Positions 1-5,172 are shown, counted from the first letter of the stretch. The stretch: 6,427 nt of DNA from Bacteroidota bacterium (GCA_021796055.1 JAJYOS010000397.1:1-6427), one strand, 5' to 3'. Notes: a model not told the origin generated them from the sequence alone. Numbers and translations: made by a program.

Positions 1-142
1 GCTCATAATGATCTATGCTCATCACGACCAGATCCCCTTCGCCATTGGTGGTAAGATACACCGGCTCATCCTGGTCGTGACATATCGCGGCGATCTCACG
101 CGTCCGGTTTCTGAGACTCGATATGGATTTTATTATTGGCAT
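1..142 (-). CDS. Antitoxin of the Phd/YefM family (3' part outside window)
   Basis: Reading the minus strand from an ATG at 142 gives 47 residues that run off the left edge. They begin MPIIKSISSLRNRTREIAAI and continue with DEPVYLTTNGEGDLVVMS, which matches the conserved N-terminal half of Phd/YefM antitoxins (the ISxLRN start and the PVxLTxNGxGxxVVMS core). Members of this family bind operator DNA through this part and neutralise a RelE/ParE- or Doc-type toxin through the C-terminus. A GAGG Shine-Dalgarno motif sits six bases before the 142 start. An in-frame ATG at 163 lacks such a motif and is less likely. The gene runs opposite to every other gene in the window, as is common for toxin-antitoxin cassettes with their own promoter. 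The toxin gene would be expected just left of the window. The family call is firm; the identity of the partner is unknown. Confidence 0.88.
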   Translation of the reverse strand, partial: MPIIKSISSLRNRTREIAAICHDQDEPVYLTTNGEGDLVVMSIDHYE

Positions 143-193
143 AATATACCTCGCGTTGTTCATGCGTAAATTGAATCATAATTATGACATAAT
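140..193 (-). promoter_or_regulatory. Putative antitoxin operator with repeated CATAAT half-sites
   Basis: The hexamer CATAAT and its inverse occur as a cluster: CATAAT at 177-182, ATTATG at 181-186 and CATAAT at 188-193. This creates the perfect palindrome TCATAATTATGA (176-187) and the overlapping palindrome ATTATGACATAAT (181-193). A further CATAAT at 140-145 overlaps the antitoxin start codon. Phd/YefM proteins repress their own operon through short palindromes near the promoter, so the placement fits an autoregulatory operator. I cannot place a -35/-10 pair with confidence. Confidence 0.5.
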
Positions 194-218
194 CAAGTAT
201 CGATATGCGGCGCACTTC

Positions 219-353
219 GCATAACCACGGGAATGACGACGCTCGATTATTATGTTCAATCGATCTCGCTCCATCCCGCGCACATTATACGCCACAAGGA
301 GCCTGCCTGCGGCAGTCAGGCGCGGGACGGCGTCATTCCCGTATACGCTATGC
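219..353 (+). repeat. attC1 recombination site (135 bp)
   Basis: R'' is GCATAAC (219-225) and R' is GCTATGC (347-353). L'' ACGGGAATGACG (227-238) pairs perfectly with L' CGTCATTCCCGT (331-342). The inner stem is TCCCGCGC (274-281) with GCGCGGGA (320-327). The R' box has GCT where the recombination triplet GTT is otherwise invariant in this window. The inner loop is enlarged by a near-perfect palindrome at 301-321, which makes the site longer than the 116-bp type. Confidence 0.88.
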
Positions 354-929
354 GCAATTTTGTCGGCAACGGAATGCAATGGTCACTCGATTAATTTGAA
401 GGGCTTGCGGTGGACACTATCCTAGAAATATTTAAGCTTTATGGTGGCCAGGTCAGCGCACTCGGGGCTGCCATAGCATTCATCTTTGGTTTGTACAAGT
501 ACCAAAGTGAACGTAAGGCGGCATTTTTCTGGAAGGAGTTCGAGGTTTACCACAAGTTGGTGAAAGAACTTGTCGAGCCGCCAACTGAAGGTGGTGCGCT
601 TTACGTTGATAGACAGTCTGCGATAATTTTCGAGTTGAGGAATTTCAGAAGGTACTATCCATATTCTCTAAGGATGCTTATTGGACTCCGCGAGAAGTGG
701 GGCGCCGTACCAAATCGGTTCCCACGCCTCGTAAATGAACTGAACCTCACCATTCGTTTCCTTGAAAGACGAGTTCCCTCCAAAGCAAGGGAGGCTTAGA
801 TGCTTACCGACAAAACTGCGCATAACAAGCCGGACAAAGACGCTCGACATTTATATAAGCAACGTTCTCGCTTCATGGCACGCACATTATACAAAGAAGG
901 AGCGTGCCACGACTTTGTCCGGCGAGGCG
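348..929 (+). mobile_element. Gene cassette 1
   Basis: Bounded by crossover points in attC1 and attC2. It carries one gene (410-799). Terminal inverted repeat: the first 22 bases (348-369) match the reverse complement of 804-825 at 19 of 22 positions. The three differences are C/T, A/G and C/T (start versus complement of the end arm), all of which become G-T wobbles on the bottom strand. Confidence 0.88.
410..799 (+). CDS. Small membrane-anchored hypothetical protein
   Basis: 129 residues starting at a GTG. A GAAGGG Shine-Dalgarno motif (398-403) lies six bases upstream, which decides the start. One hydrophobic helix at about residues 14-30 (ALGAAIAFIFGLYKY) is followed by a charged, helix-rich cytoplasmic-type domain with many Phe, Tyr, Arg and Glu residues (FFWKEFEVYHKLVKEL; ELRNFRRYYPYSLRML; LVNELNLTIRFLERRV). 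I see no catalytic motif and do not recognise a family with a known role. The N-terminal anchor plus helical tail suggests a membrane-bound small protein acting through protein contacts, which is inference. It is the only gene of its cassette and ends 20 nt before attC2. Confidence 0.8.
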   Translation: MDTILEIFKLYGGQVSALGAAIAFIFGLYKYQSERKAAFFWKEFEVYHKLVKELVEPPTEGGALYVDRQSAIIFELRNFRRYYPYSLRMLIGLREKWGAVPNRFPRLVNELNLTIRFLERRVPSKAREA

Positions 930-935
930 TTATGC
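820..935 (+). repeat. attC2 recombination site (116 bp)
   Basis: R'' GCATAAC (820-826) and R' GTTATGC (929-935) are perfectly complementary. L'' GCCGGACAAAG (829-839) pairs with L' CTTTGTCCGGC (913-923). The inner stem is GGCACGC (877-883) with GCGTGCC (902-908) around an 18-nt loop. The left arm has 37 unpaired bases (840-876) between L'' and the inner stem, against only four on the right (909-912). This site has the cleanest form of the local attC consensus. Confidence 0.93.
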
Positions 936-1540
936 GTCATCCGTTTGCAACCAATAGAAGGAGAAAGTGATGCTCACTTTGGTACTCACAGTAGTGCTGA
1001 TCGCGGCAGTGGCTACGGTCACCCGATCAATCGGCAAATTCAAGGACATTGCCCTGAAGAAAGGGATCGAAGAGGATGATATTTCCACCTTCAAGATAAC
1101 ACTGTGGCTCTACGTTTTGCCCCCCGTTTTCATGTTGTTCTTCGGTGGCCTCGTTAATCCATTAGTCATACTTGTCCTGATAGTGTTCTACCTGCCCGGT
1201 ATTTTCACGGCGAGAAACCTGTCCAGGAAACTAAGTAGAGGCGCCGACTTTGAGAGAAAAGCTGGCGTGGAGTATGCGAAGGGCATTTGGCTCGGCATGG
1301 GTGGCATCGGCTTAGTCCTTATCTACTGGGCTTTCATAGGTGTCCAGTCGGTGTTAACGATGCCAAAGTGAGTCGCTACTATGTTGAGACCTTTGTTCAA
1401 AGGAGCTACCCCTGCTGCAAACGGACGAACGCATAACAACGAGAAAAAAGACGCTCATCATTGGGTATATATTGAGTTCGCTTCACGCCGCGCTCATAGG
1501 AATAACATGGATGCGCGGCGCGGCTTTTTTCTCGTAAACG
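930..1540 (+). mobile_element. Gene cassette 2
   Basis: Bounded by crossover points in attC2 and attC3; one gene (970-1371). Terminal inverted repeat: 930-951 matches the reverse complement of 1414-1436 at 20 of 23 alignment columns, with one single-base gap and two A/G differences. Both differences are wobble-compatible on the bottom strand. A 59-nt non-coding stretch separates the stop from R''. Confidence 0.9.
970..1371 (+). CDS. Small polytopic membrane protein, function unknown
   Basis: 133 residues from the ATG at 970. GAAGGAG at 957-963 is spaced six bases from this ATG, while the GTG at 967 is too close, so 970 is preferred. Four hydrophobic segments are visible: about residues 3-19, 42-60, 62-80 and 105-125. 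Between segments 1 and 2 is a short charged loop (GKFKDIALKKGIEEDD), and between 3 and 4 a basic loop (ARNLSRKLSRGADFERKAG). No transporter signature or catalytic motif is seen. It could be a small integral membrane protein with no enzymatic role. Its role is unknown. Confidence 0.85.
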   Translation: MLTLVLTVVLIAAVATVTRSIGKFKDIALKKGIEEDDISTFKITLWLYVLPPVFMLFFGGLVNPLVILVLIVFYLPGIFTARNLSRKLSRGADFERKAGVEYAKGIWLGMGGIGLVLIYWAFIGVQSVLTMPK

Positions 1541-1546
1541 TTATAG
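1431..1546 (+). repeat. attC3 recombination site (116 bp)
   Basis: R'' is GCATAAC (1431-1437) and R' GTTATAG (1540-1546), with imperfect R pairing. L'' CGAGAAAAAAG (1440-1450) pairs perfectly with L' CTTTTTTCTCG (1524-1534). The inner stem is CGCCGCGC (1486-1493) with GCGCGGCG (1513-1520). The L boxes differ completely from attC2, but pairing is kept. Confidence 0.92.
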
Positions 1547-2164
1547 GGAAATTGGCGGCGCGGCTTCTAGCATATTTTGCATACAGGTTAAATTGAAAGC
1601 TCAATGAGAAAGTACATTTTTCTCTTCTTCATGTTGTCGGGGTGTGCCACCAGAGGCATTGACTACTCGAATGCTCGAATTGTCCTGATTGATGAAAACG
1701 CCGTGAATTCTTTCATCGCATCTATTAAACATTTGTCCAAAGCTCAGGGAGACTCATTGTTGTCGGAACAAAATGGAAAAGTCTACTCAAATCCTTTCAG
1801 TCCGACATTGTACTTGTACTTCTTCGTTCCAAGGGACTCTTGCGCTGTTTCCGTGGCTTTAACATCACTGGATTCAATCCATTCGGCAACAATCTTTCAA
1901 GGAGTACTGAACAAAGGTAGTTACAAGATCCGTTTTCCGAATCAAGATAGTGTGTGCTGTGTTTTCTATTTCACTGTTAAGAGCGATACAACCCGCATTC
2001 GGCGGATATTTTATTTCGGAGGATTGTGAGAAGGATGCACGCGCCGCCAACTTCCTATAACACCGAGAAAAGAGACGCTCGATTATTGTATACCATGGAG
2101 CTCGCTTCACCGCGCACACATTATAGCTGCCAAGGAGTGCGCGGCGACTCTTTTCTCGGGGACG
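1541..2164 (+). mobile_element. Gene cassette 3
   Basis: Bounded by attC3 and attC4 crossovers; one gene (1604-2029). Terminal inverted repeat: 1541-1562 matches the reverse complement of 2040-2060 at 20 of 22 columns. There is one single-base gap and one A/G difference that is wobble-compatible on the bottom strand. Confidence 0.9.
1604..2029 (+). CDS. Predicted lipoprotein, function unknown
   Basis: 141 residues from ATG 1604. The N-terminus MRKYIFLFFMLSGCATRG is a short lipoprotein signal peptide with lipobox LSGC; the lipidated cysteine would be residue 14. The rest is a small, probably beta-rich domain without transmembrane segments (PTLYLYFFVPRDSCAVSVAL; VLNKGSYKIRFPNQDSVCCVFYFTVKS) with three further cysteines (residues 79, 117 and 118). 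It resembles small envelope lipoproteins in general shape only; I do not recognise the family. Upstream there is only a weak GAAAG purine tract, typical of hosts that do not rely strongly on Shine-Dalgarno motifs. It is the single gene of its cassette, ending 25 nt before attC4. Confidence 0.85.
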   Translation: MRKYIFLFFMLSGCATRGIDYSNARIVLIDENAVNSFIASIKHLSKAQGDSLLSEQNGKVYSNPFSPTLYLYFFVPRDSCAVSVALTSLDSIHSATIFQGVLNKGSYKIRFPNQDSVCCVFYFTVKSDTTRIRRIFYFGGL

Positions 2165-2170
2165 TTAGCC
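2055..2170 (+). repeat. attC4 recombination site (116 bp)
   Basis: R'' is CTATAAC (2055-2061) and R' GTTAGCC (2164-2170). These two pair poorly, whereas R'' pairs well with the start of its own cassette at 1541. L'' CCGAGAAAAGAG (2063-2074) pairs perfectly with L' CTCTTTTCTCGG (2148-2159). The inner stem is CCGCGCAC (2110-2117) with GTGCGCGG (2137-2144). Confidence 0.93.
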
Positions 2171-2190
2171 GCCATCGCGTGCGCCACTAA

Positions 2191-2196
2191 AGGAGG
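2191..2196 (+). promoter_or_regulatory. Strong Shine-Dalgarno motif without a standard start codon
   Basis: AGGAGG is the best ribosome binding motif in the window. No ATG, GTG or TTG follows within normal spacing in the reading frame of the downstream gene. The frame is open from 2191 onward. The nearest non-standard candidate is ATT at 2215, 18 nt downstream. ATT at 2202 has good spacing but is out of frame and soon hits a stop (TAA at 2244). Confidence 0.55.
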
Positions 2197-2253
2197 AATA
2201 GATTCACCGACTCCATTGCCGTCAACGCTCAGTCTTGGTTCTCTAATCTTCTA

Positions 2254-2709
2254 TTGCCTACAACAATCCTCGCCGTTGCTGCATTGCTATTCACTCTTTA
2301 CAAACACTGGAGAGCAGTCACGTTACGGAAGCCTGCATTCACATATTTGTCCCGAGTCCTTTCGTTCGAGGATCAACATTTCGTTGTGAAGATCGCTAGT
2401 AGTTATCCTGGCTCTGTGCACTCGATTAGGTTTTTCGTTTCTCACCTCGTCTTGGGATTTATACCACTCAAGAAATCCGAGCTGCGGTACACGCTCATGG
2501 ATGACGAGCCAGAATCCGGTCGGTATGATTCTAAGGTTCAAAGGACTACATTCAGAGACGAGCAACCGTTTTGGGTTTTCTTCCCGCGTGGATTGTTCAA
2601 GGCGGGATCAAAGTACAACATTATCGCAAAGACTTCGGTAGGCAAATGCTCGATTCGGTACTCGCCACGAGCCGGTTCGTTCGTGGACTACCTCGGTGGC
2701 AATGCTTAG
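2254..2709 (+). CDS. Single-pass membrane protein, function unknown (start uncertain)
   Basis: From TTG 2254 the product is 151 residues, but this start lies inside the apparent membrane helix and has no ribosome binding motif. The frame is open back to 2191. Residues read from 2215 (IAVNAQSWFSNLLLPTTIL) look like a genuine short periplasmic N-terminus followed by one helix (LLLPTTILAVAALLFTLYKHW). The remainder is a soluble, probably beta-rich domain (FTYLSRVLSFEDQHFVVKI; SVHSIRFFVSHLVLGFIPLK; EQPFWVFFPRGLFKAGSKYN). The layout resembles the cassette 1 product: one N-terminal helix, then a small cytoplasmic-type domain. Either a rare ATT start, a lost start codon or a small indel near 2200 would explain the start problem. 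No family recognised. Confidence 0.72.
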   Translation: MPTTILAVAALLFTLYKHWRAVTLRKPAFTYLSRVLSFEDQHFVVKIASSYPGSVHSIRFFVSHLVLGFIPLKKSELRYTLMDDEPESGRYDSKVQRTTFRDEQPFWVFFPRGLFKAGSKYNIIAKTSVGKCSIRYSPRAGSFVDYLGGNA

Positions 2710-2729
2710 GCAACGCGCACCCGACGGGC

Positions 2730-2849
2730 GGCTAACAAGCCGGACAAAGACGCTCGTCATTTCTATATATGGAACTCGCTTCATGGCGCGCACATACAGT
2801 ACCCCAACAAAGGAAGCGCGCCACGACTTTGTCCGGCGAGACGTTGGCT
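2730..2849 (+). repeat. attC5 recombination site (120 bp)
   Basis: R'' is GGCTAAC (2730-2736) and R' GTTGGCT (2843-2849). L'' GCCGGACAAAG (2739-2749) and L' CTTTGTCCGGC (2827-2837) are identical to those of attC2. The inner stem is GGCGCGC (2785-2791) with GCGCGCC (2816-2822). There are 35 unpaired bases on the left arm and four on the right (2823-2826). Confidence 0.93.
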
Positions 2850-4246
2850 GCAATTGCCCGTTTCATTTCAAAGGAAAAAGGAATGCTACGATGGACATTT
2901 CAAATCGTTTCAGGATTGTTCTGGCAATAATTGCGCTTTCGTTCGCTGCCCCCTGCAGTGGTCAATGGGTGCAATGCAACGTATCAGGAATTGTAAATGC
3001 TTTTACCGCTAATGGCAATGATCTGTTTGTGGCGACCGTCACGGGAATTTTCCGTTCTACGGATGATGGATTGAGTTGGCAAGCAACCGACAGTGGTTTG
3101 GGGAACACAGGTTGCGGAGCCCTCGTTTCCTTCGGCACCAAAGTGTTGACCGCCACGAATAGCGGCTTATACCAATCCACTGACGATGGAATAGACTGGA
3201 TACTTGTTGATACTAGTTTGACTAAGCGTACAGTTGTCTATACACTTGGGGTTTCAGGCATGAATCTTTTTGCCGGCGGTTCCAATGGCATCTTTCACTC
3301 TACTGACAACGGGACAACCTGGATAGCCGCGGACAGCGGTTTGTTTGGCATTGACGGTGTTTACTCATTCGCTGCCCAAGGGCCAGACCTTTACTTGGGT
3401 GGATATGGAGGGATCTTTCTTACGACAAATAACGGTTCAAGTTGGGCAGCTGTTGACACTGGTTTGACAGATGCAGATGTAAATGCTGTCATCTACTCTG
3501 GTAAGACGCTCTTCGCCGGTACCTATTCCGGCGGTATCTTTCGTTCAACCAATAATGGGACGTCCTGGATGCCATCGGATAGTGGTTTGACTTGGGGATC
3601 TAGTACAAGTGTGTATACTTTTGCAGTCTCAGATTCAGATATTTTCGCTGGTACTTGGCCGTCTGGCGTTTTTCTTTCCACTGATAATGGTGACAGTTGG
3701 TCAGCGGTCAATACTGGTTTGACAAGCAGGGATGTAAAAAGTCTATTTGTCTTGGGCACGAACCTATATGCCGGGACGTATGGTGGTGGAGTTTGGCGAC
3801 GTCCTCTTTCGGAGATGGTAACCAGTGTCCACAAGCATTTGCGCGATGACCCTTCACAAATCTTACTCCACCAAAATTACCCTAACCCGTTCAACCCATC
3901 CACAGTTATCAGCTATCAACTTCCTACCTATGCCCGCGTGATCCTGAAGGTGTTCGATGCACTCGGAAGGGAAGTTGAAGCATTAGTCAATGAACGCCAG
4001 AGCGCAGGCAGCCATTCCGTTGTGTTCAATGCAACTAATCTTCCAAGCGGAGTTTATTTCTATCGCCTGCAAGCTGGTCCATATGCTGAAACGAAAAAAC
4101 TCATTTTAATCAAATGAAACTGGCAACTGCAACCAACATCGGCAATCCCGACCCTCGATTATCATATATGGTCGGTCTCGGTTCATCGCTCGCTCGATAT
4201 ATTACCCCAAGAAAGGATGCGCGCGACGACGTGATTGCCGTGGACG
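2844..4246 (+). mobile_element. Gene cassette 5 (1.4 kb)
   Basis: The largest cassette in the window, bounded by attC5 and attC6 crossovers; one gene (2891-4117). Terminal inverted repeat: 2844-2868 matches the reverse complement of 4112-4136 at 22 of 25 positions, with C/T and A/G differences (both bottom-strand wobbles) and one transversion. The right arm overlaps the stop codon of the gene (4115-4117). Confidence 0.9.
2891..4117 (+). CDS. Secreted Asp-box beta-propeller protein with T9SS type A sorting domain
   Basis: 408 residues from ATG 2891, preceded by AAAGGAA (2877-2883). Starts further upstream fall inside attC5 and are rejected. Residues 1 to about 24 form a Sec signal peptide (hydrophobic RIVLAIIALSFAAPCSG). 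Six Asp-box/BNR motifs of the form S/T-x-D/N-x-G-x-x-W follow at about residues 56-63, 96-103, 137-144, 178-185, 219-226 and 263-270, with a period of 40 to 44. With the closing GGGVWRRP strand this suits a seven-bladed propeller. Residues 324-408 are a type IX secretion C-terminal domain (NYPNPFNPST, VFDALGREV, LPSGVYFYRL, final KLILIK). The protein should cross the outer membrane by T9SS and be released or anchored at the surface. The ligand is unknown; Asp-box propellers include sialidase-like and photosystem-factor-like folds, but no active-site set is evident. Confidence 0.93.
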   Translation: MDISNRFRIVLAIIALSFAAPCSGQWVQCNVSGIVNAFTANGNDLFVATVTGIFRSTDDGLSWQATDSGLGNTGCGALVSFGTKVLTATNSGLYQSTDDGIDWILVDTSLTKRTVVYTLGVSGMNLFAGGSNGIFHSTDNGTTWIAADSGLFGIDGVYSFAAQGPDLYLGGYGGIFLTTNNGSSWAAVDTGLTDADVNAVIYSGKTLFAGTYSGGIFRSTNNGTSWMPSDSGLTWGSSTSVYTFAVSDSDIFAGTWPSGVFLSTDNGDSWSAVNTGLTSRDVKSLFVLGTNLYAGTYGGGVWRRPLSEMVTSVHKHLRDDPSQILLHQNYPNPFNPSTVISYQLPTYARVILKVFDALGREVEALVNERQSAGSHSVVFNATNLPSGVYFYRLQAGPYAETKKLILIK

Positions 4247-4252
4247 TTAGGC
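4131..4252 (+). repeat. attC6 recombination site (122 bp)
   Basis: R'' is AACCAAC (4131-4137) and R' GTTAGGC (4246-4252); pairing between them is poor. L'' CGGCAATC (4140-4147) pairs with L' GATTGCCG (4233-4240). The inner stem is CGCTCGC (4187-4193) with GCGCGCG (4219-4225) and has one mismatch. This is the most divergent complete site in the array: GACCCTCG replaces the usual GACGCTCG. Confidence 0.88.
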
Positions 4253-5166
4253 GTCACCGCGAGTCAACCTTTTGCTAGCATGAAGAGTCGATTAAACCTA
4301 GCCATCAATGCCGTTGCGGCAGTAATTCTCAGTGTCAACTTTGCAGTTGGACAATCACACTCAAAGTCTTCAATGCTGGATTCCTTGCAGCAGGCGAGCC
4401 TGTGGATTGATTCAGTTTCATCTGGAGGATGGAAGTTTGAGTGGTCCAGCAAGTTTATGCTTGCGATAAACGACACCACTCAAAGCGTTGATACCCTTTT
4501 CGTCAATCAGACTGTTCCCGAAAGCGACACAAGCGACTATTTCTACTACGAAGATTATAGGGTGCTCTCAATCGTTGGCCCATATGTCTCATGGTCCTGC
4601 TCATACAATGGTTCCGGTGGAGTCCATCCGATTGCTGGTACCTATTATGAGACACACGCGCCTGGTTCATCTCGTCAAATAAGTTTGACGGAACTCTTCC
4701 CGGAAGGGGTCATCGAACGCGCGTTGCTAGCCGATACTCTCATACAGGCACACCTCACAAAGAAGGATCCCAAGGACTTGGCTGACCTTGTTGACAACCT
4801 TCATGGCGGCTGTGCGATGGAGTTGCAGACCCTATTGACTTCGTTTGCAGTGAACAGCATCGATAGAGACAGTGTTACAATCGATTTCGGGATTACTCAT
4901 GGATGCGAACTAATGCGAGGTAATTTCACTGAATTCACCATTAGATTGCCTATTCCAAAGGACGATCGTCAAATGTTTATCGATGCTCGAAGGAACCATA
5001 CCATTGGATGGTGAGAAAGCCAAGTACACTCGCGTGTCGCCTAACACGCCGCATCACGACGCTTCCCGACTAAGAGCGTGTCGGGACAGGCTCAAAAGGA
5101 TCTCGCTCCATGCCGCTGTCATTTTATATTTCATGGAACGGCGGCACGGCGTGATGCGGCAGGACG
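4247..5166 (+). mobile_element. Gene cassette 6
   Basis: Bounded by attC6 and attC7 crossovers; one gene (4280-5014). Terminal inverted repeat: 4247-4264 matches the reverse complement of 5028-5044 at 16 of 18 columns, with one gap and one T/A difference. Confidence 0.9.
4280..5014 (+). CDS. Exported protein, possibly DUF3298/RsiV-like
   Basis: 244 residues from ATG 4280, only 27 nt after attC6; upstream in-frame starts lie inside the attC and are rejected. No clear Shine-Dalgarno motif. Residues 1 to about 24 form a Sec signal peptide (NLAINAVAAVILSVNFAVGQ). The mature part has a segment SCSYNGSGGVHPIAGTYYET followed by RQISLTELFPEG. This recalls the GGAHP...L-x-L-x-D/E-L-F pattern of DUF3298, found in RsiV anti-sigma factors and PdaC-type deacetylase accessory domains. 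The later motif DSVTIDFGITHGCEL and the ending FTIRLPIPKD also fit a small alpha/beta fold of that kind. The family link is inferred from pattern memory only. The protein is periplasmic or surface-exposed. Confidence 0.82.
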   Translation: MKSRLNLAINAVAAVILSVNFAVGQSHSKSSMLDSLQQASLWIDSVSSGGWKFEWSSKFMLAINDTTQSVDTLFVNQTVPESDTSDYFYYEDYRVLSIVGPYVSWSCSYNGSGGVHPIAGTYYETHAPGSSRQISLTELFPEGVIERALLADTLIQAHLTKKDPKDLADLVDNLHGGCAMELQTLLTSFAVNSIDRDSVTIDFGITHGCELMRGNFTEFTIRLPIPKDDRQMFIDARRNHTIGW

Positions 5167-5172
5167 TTAGGC
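5039..5172 (+). repeat. attC7 recombination site (134 bp)
   Basis: R'' GCCTAAC (5039-5045) and R' GTTAGGC (5166-5172) pair perfectly. L'' GCCGCATCACG (5048-5058) pairs with L' CGTGATGCGGC (5150-5160). The inner stem is GCCGCTG (5112-5118) with CGGCGGC (5139-5145). The conserved TATATAT part of the left arm is replaced by a segment with its own hairpin, TCCCGAC (5064-5070) with GTCGGGA (5080-5086). Confidence 0.9.

Larger units (their letters stand above)
1..347 (+). mobile_element. Gene cassette 0 (partial, 3' end)
   Basis: This is the right end of a cassette whose left end is outside the window. It holds the minus-strand antitoxin start, a 76-nt non-coding stretch with the operator-like palindromes, and attC1. 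From the bases before R'' (about 203-225) one can predict that the cassette should begin close to TTATGCGAAATGCGCCGC if it follows the terminal inverted repeat rule seen in the other seven cassettes. Confidence 0.75.
2165..2843 (+). mobile_element. Gene cassette 4
   Basis: Bounded by attC4 and attC5 crossovers; one gene (2254-2709, possibly starting earlier). Terminal inverted repeat: 2165-2184 matches the reverse complement of 2715-2735 at 18 of 21 columns. There is one gap, one A/G difference (bottom-strand wobble) and one transversion. Confidence 0.88.

Noticed and set aside
182..379. Open frame of 65 codons on the minus strand
   Set aside because: It runs through all of attC1, whose hairpin explains the sequence, and the product has no recognisable features.
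762..1079. Open frame of 105 codons on the plus strand
   Set aside because: It overlaps the end of the cassette 1 gene, all of attC2 and the start of the cassette 2 gene; the product is a translation of the attC hairpin.
1486..1534. Possible intrinsic terminator: GC-rich hairpin followed by six T
   Set aside because: The hairpin is the inner attC stem and the T run is the L' box, matched by an A run in L''. A side effect on transcription is possible but there is no need for a separate element.
1381..1596. Open frame of 71 codons after the cassette 2 gene
   Set aside because: It reads through attC3 and crosses a cassette boundary; nothing protein-like in it.
2696..2890. 65-residue N-terminal extension of the propeller protein
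   Set aside because: It is translated attC5; the signal peptide begins at ATG 2891, which has a ribosome binding motif.
3523..3834. Minus-strand frame of 103 codons opposite the propeller gene
   Set aside because: It is the antisense shadow of the repeated Asp-box coding sequence.
4235..4279. 15-residue N-terminal extension of the cassette 6 protein
   Set aside because: It begins inside attC6; the signal peptide begins at ATG 4280.
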